Shown here piece after piece: positions 6,734 to 7,586 of a stretch of DNA of 7,586 nt. The translations under genes were made by a program, and so were the position numbers. Origin of the DNA: Woeseiaceae bacterium (GTDB taxonomy: Bacteria > Pseudomonadota > Gammaproteobacteria > Steroidobacterales > Woeseiaceae); contig JALHUQ010000439.1 in assembly GCA_022866645.1 (NCBI GenBank), positions 1 through 7,586 of the forward strand, read 5' to 3'. Each line of letters starts with the position of its first letter. Positions within the stretch are counted from its first letter, which is position 1. The notes beneath the pieces were generated by a model. It was not told the DNA's origin, ran no database searches, and saw nothing but the letters and a program-made list of their open reading frames with translations.

Positions 6734-7586
6734 GACACACCATCCAGAATCAGTTCAGCAAGACGGGAGTCCACCAGTGATGCTATGGCGTCTTTCGCCG
6801 CGCTCACGGGTGCTCGCCCGACCAGGTCCGCCGCGAATGCACGGGTCAGCACCTGAGTCGCCTGACTCTTATCCAGTCCGCGGCTGCGCAAATAGAAGAG
6901 GGCGGCCTCATCAAGCTCGCCAACGGTTGTTCCGTGACTGCACTTGACGTCGTCAGCGTATATCTCGAGCTCCGGCTTGGCATCAATCTCCGCCTTATCC
7001 GAAAGCAGCAGATTGTGATTCGCTTGTTTCGCGTCGGTGCCGTCCGCTCCTTTGTGGACTATTGCCTTACCATTCCAGACGCATCGGCACTGGCCGTTCA
7101 GAATACCGCGATACTCCTGCGACGAAGTTGCGGGGCCAACTCGATGATCCACTCGGGTGTGATTGTCGATGTGCTGTCCATCGCTCGCCAGATACAAGCC
7201 ATTGAACACAGCGTTTGCGCCGGTAGCGACGAGATCAATGTCGACATCATTGCGCACGAGACCGCCACCGAGGTCGTAACTTGCCATGCTGAGCTGCGCA
7301 TCCTTCCCCATTGCGACGGATAGCCGACCGGTTTGCACGTGGCCGATGCGCCGATTCTGGATTCTGACGTAGCGGGCGTGCGCGGCCTGACTGACCTGAA
7401 GCGTGACCACAGAATTCCCATAGTGGTCATCGCTGCCTGAGGACGATTGATATTCGACGATCTCGGCGTCACATCCCGGCGCGACTTCGATGTCAACATT
7501 GGCCTGCGATACCGCTGCTCCGGCATTCGCTTCATCGATGATAAGCAGGCCCAGAGGCTTTTCGGTCGCAGCATGTATGTGCACCC
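6730..7586 (-). CDS. sufD: Fe-S cluster assembly protein SufD (5' partial)
   Basis: SufD pairs with SufB and the ATPase SufC in the cytoplasmic SufBCD scaffold that builds and transfers Fe-S clusters. About 285 C-terminal residues are visible. The codon at 7584 is GTG in the middle of the protein (VHIHAATEKPLGLL), not a start; SufD proteins are usually 400-450 residues, so over 100 N-terminal residues lie beyond the window. Visible motifs, counted from 7584, are the beta-helix core with VRNDVDIDL (110-118), NHTRVDH (141-147), SSQEYRGIL (154-162), NHNLLLSDKAEID (189-201), and YADDVKCSHGTTVGELDE (209-226). Cys215 and His217 in KCSHG match E. coli SufD Cys358 and His360, the latter implicated in cluster formation with SufB. 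The helical C-terminus includes ALFYLRSRGLD. The order before sufS suggests sufB and sufC lie upstream, outside the window. The SufB homologue is less likely because the KCSHG and ALFYLRSRG forms are SufD-like. Confidence 0.95.
   Translation of the reverse strand, partial: VHIHAATEKPLGLLIIDEANAGAAVSQANVDIEVAPGCDAEIVEYQSSSGSDDHYGNSVVTLQVSQAAHARYVRIQNRRIGHVQTGRLSVAMGKDAQLSMASYDLGGGLVRNDVDIDLVATGANAVFNGLYLASDGQHIDNHTRVDHRVGPATSSQEYRGILNGQCRCVWNGKAIVHKGADGTDAKQANHNLLLSDKAEIDAKPELEIYADDVKCSHGTTVGELDEAALFYLRSRGLDKSQATQVLTRAFAADLVGRAPVSAAKDAIASLVDSRLAELILDGVS
6740..6745 (-). promoter_or_regulatory. Shine-Dalgarno-like GGATGG for the sufS GTG start
   Basis: On the minus strand GGATGG lies six bases upstream of the GTG at 6733, inside the last codons of sufD. 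It is only a partial match to the consensus, but nothing comparable precedes the alternative ATG at 6709. Together with the GTGA overlap with the sufD stop, it favours the GTG as the sufS start. Confidence 0.35.

Noticed and set aside
7582..7584. GTG as a sufD start at the window edge
   Set aside because: The reading falls in the middle of the SufD beta-helix domain and the visible length is far below family size, so this is an ordinary valine codon.

Overview
The window comes from a bacterial chromosome, most likely a proteobacterium. Gammaproteobacteria is my best guess, because a short-type PutA, a single-chain serine dehydratase of the Legionella type and a SUF operon ending sufS-sufU-sufT fit together there; the sequence alone does not settle the genus. 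The DNA is moderately GC-rich and very densely coded, with no gap above 25 bases between genes. I see no RNA genes, insertion sequences, CRISPR arrays, attachment sites or phage remnants.

The left half reads rightward. It starts inside putA, whose 5' end lies off the window. putA encodes the bifunctional enzyme that oxidises proline to glutamate. Eleven bases later comes an L-serine dehydratase gene (sdaA-like), which deaminates serine to pyruvate with a [4Fe-4S] cluster. The two look co-transcribed and form an amino-acid catabolism unit feeding glutamate and pyruvate into central metabolism.

The right half reads leftward and is the distal part of a SUF iron-sulfur cluster assembly operon: sufD (5' end off the window), sufS, sufU and sufT. 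The first two junctions are 4-base start/stop overlaps, and the sufT Shine-Dalgarno overlaps the sufU stop. SufS takes sulfur from cysteine, SufU is its likely sulfur acceptor, SufD belongs to the SufBCD scaffold, and SufT is a DUF59 maturation factor. A SixA-like histidine phosphatase gene follows sufT after a 24-base AT-rich spacer.

The two units converge with only 8 bases between the sdaA and sixA stop codons, and only a weak terminator-like hairpin is visible there. The serine dehydratase needs an Fe-S cluster, so a client enzyme lies tail to tail with an assembly operon. I found no clearly new system. The most useful observations concern the SufS-SufU pairing residues, the C-terminal cysteine of the serine dehydratase, the sixA attachment and the convergent junction.
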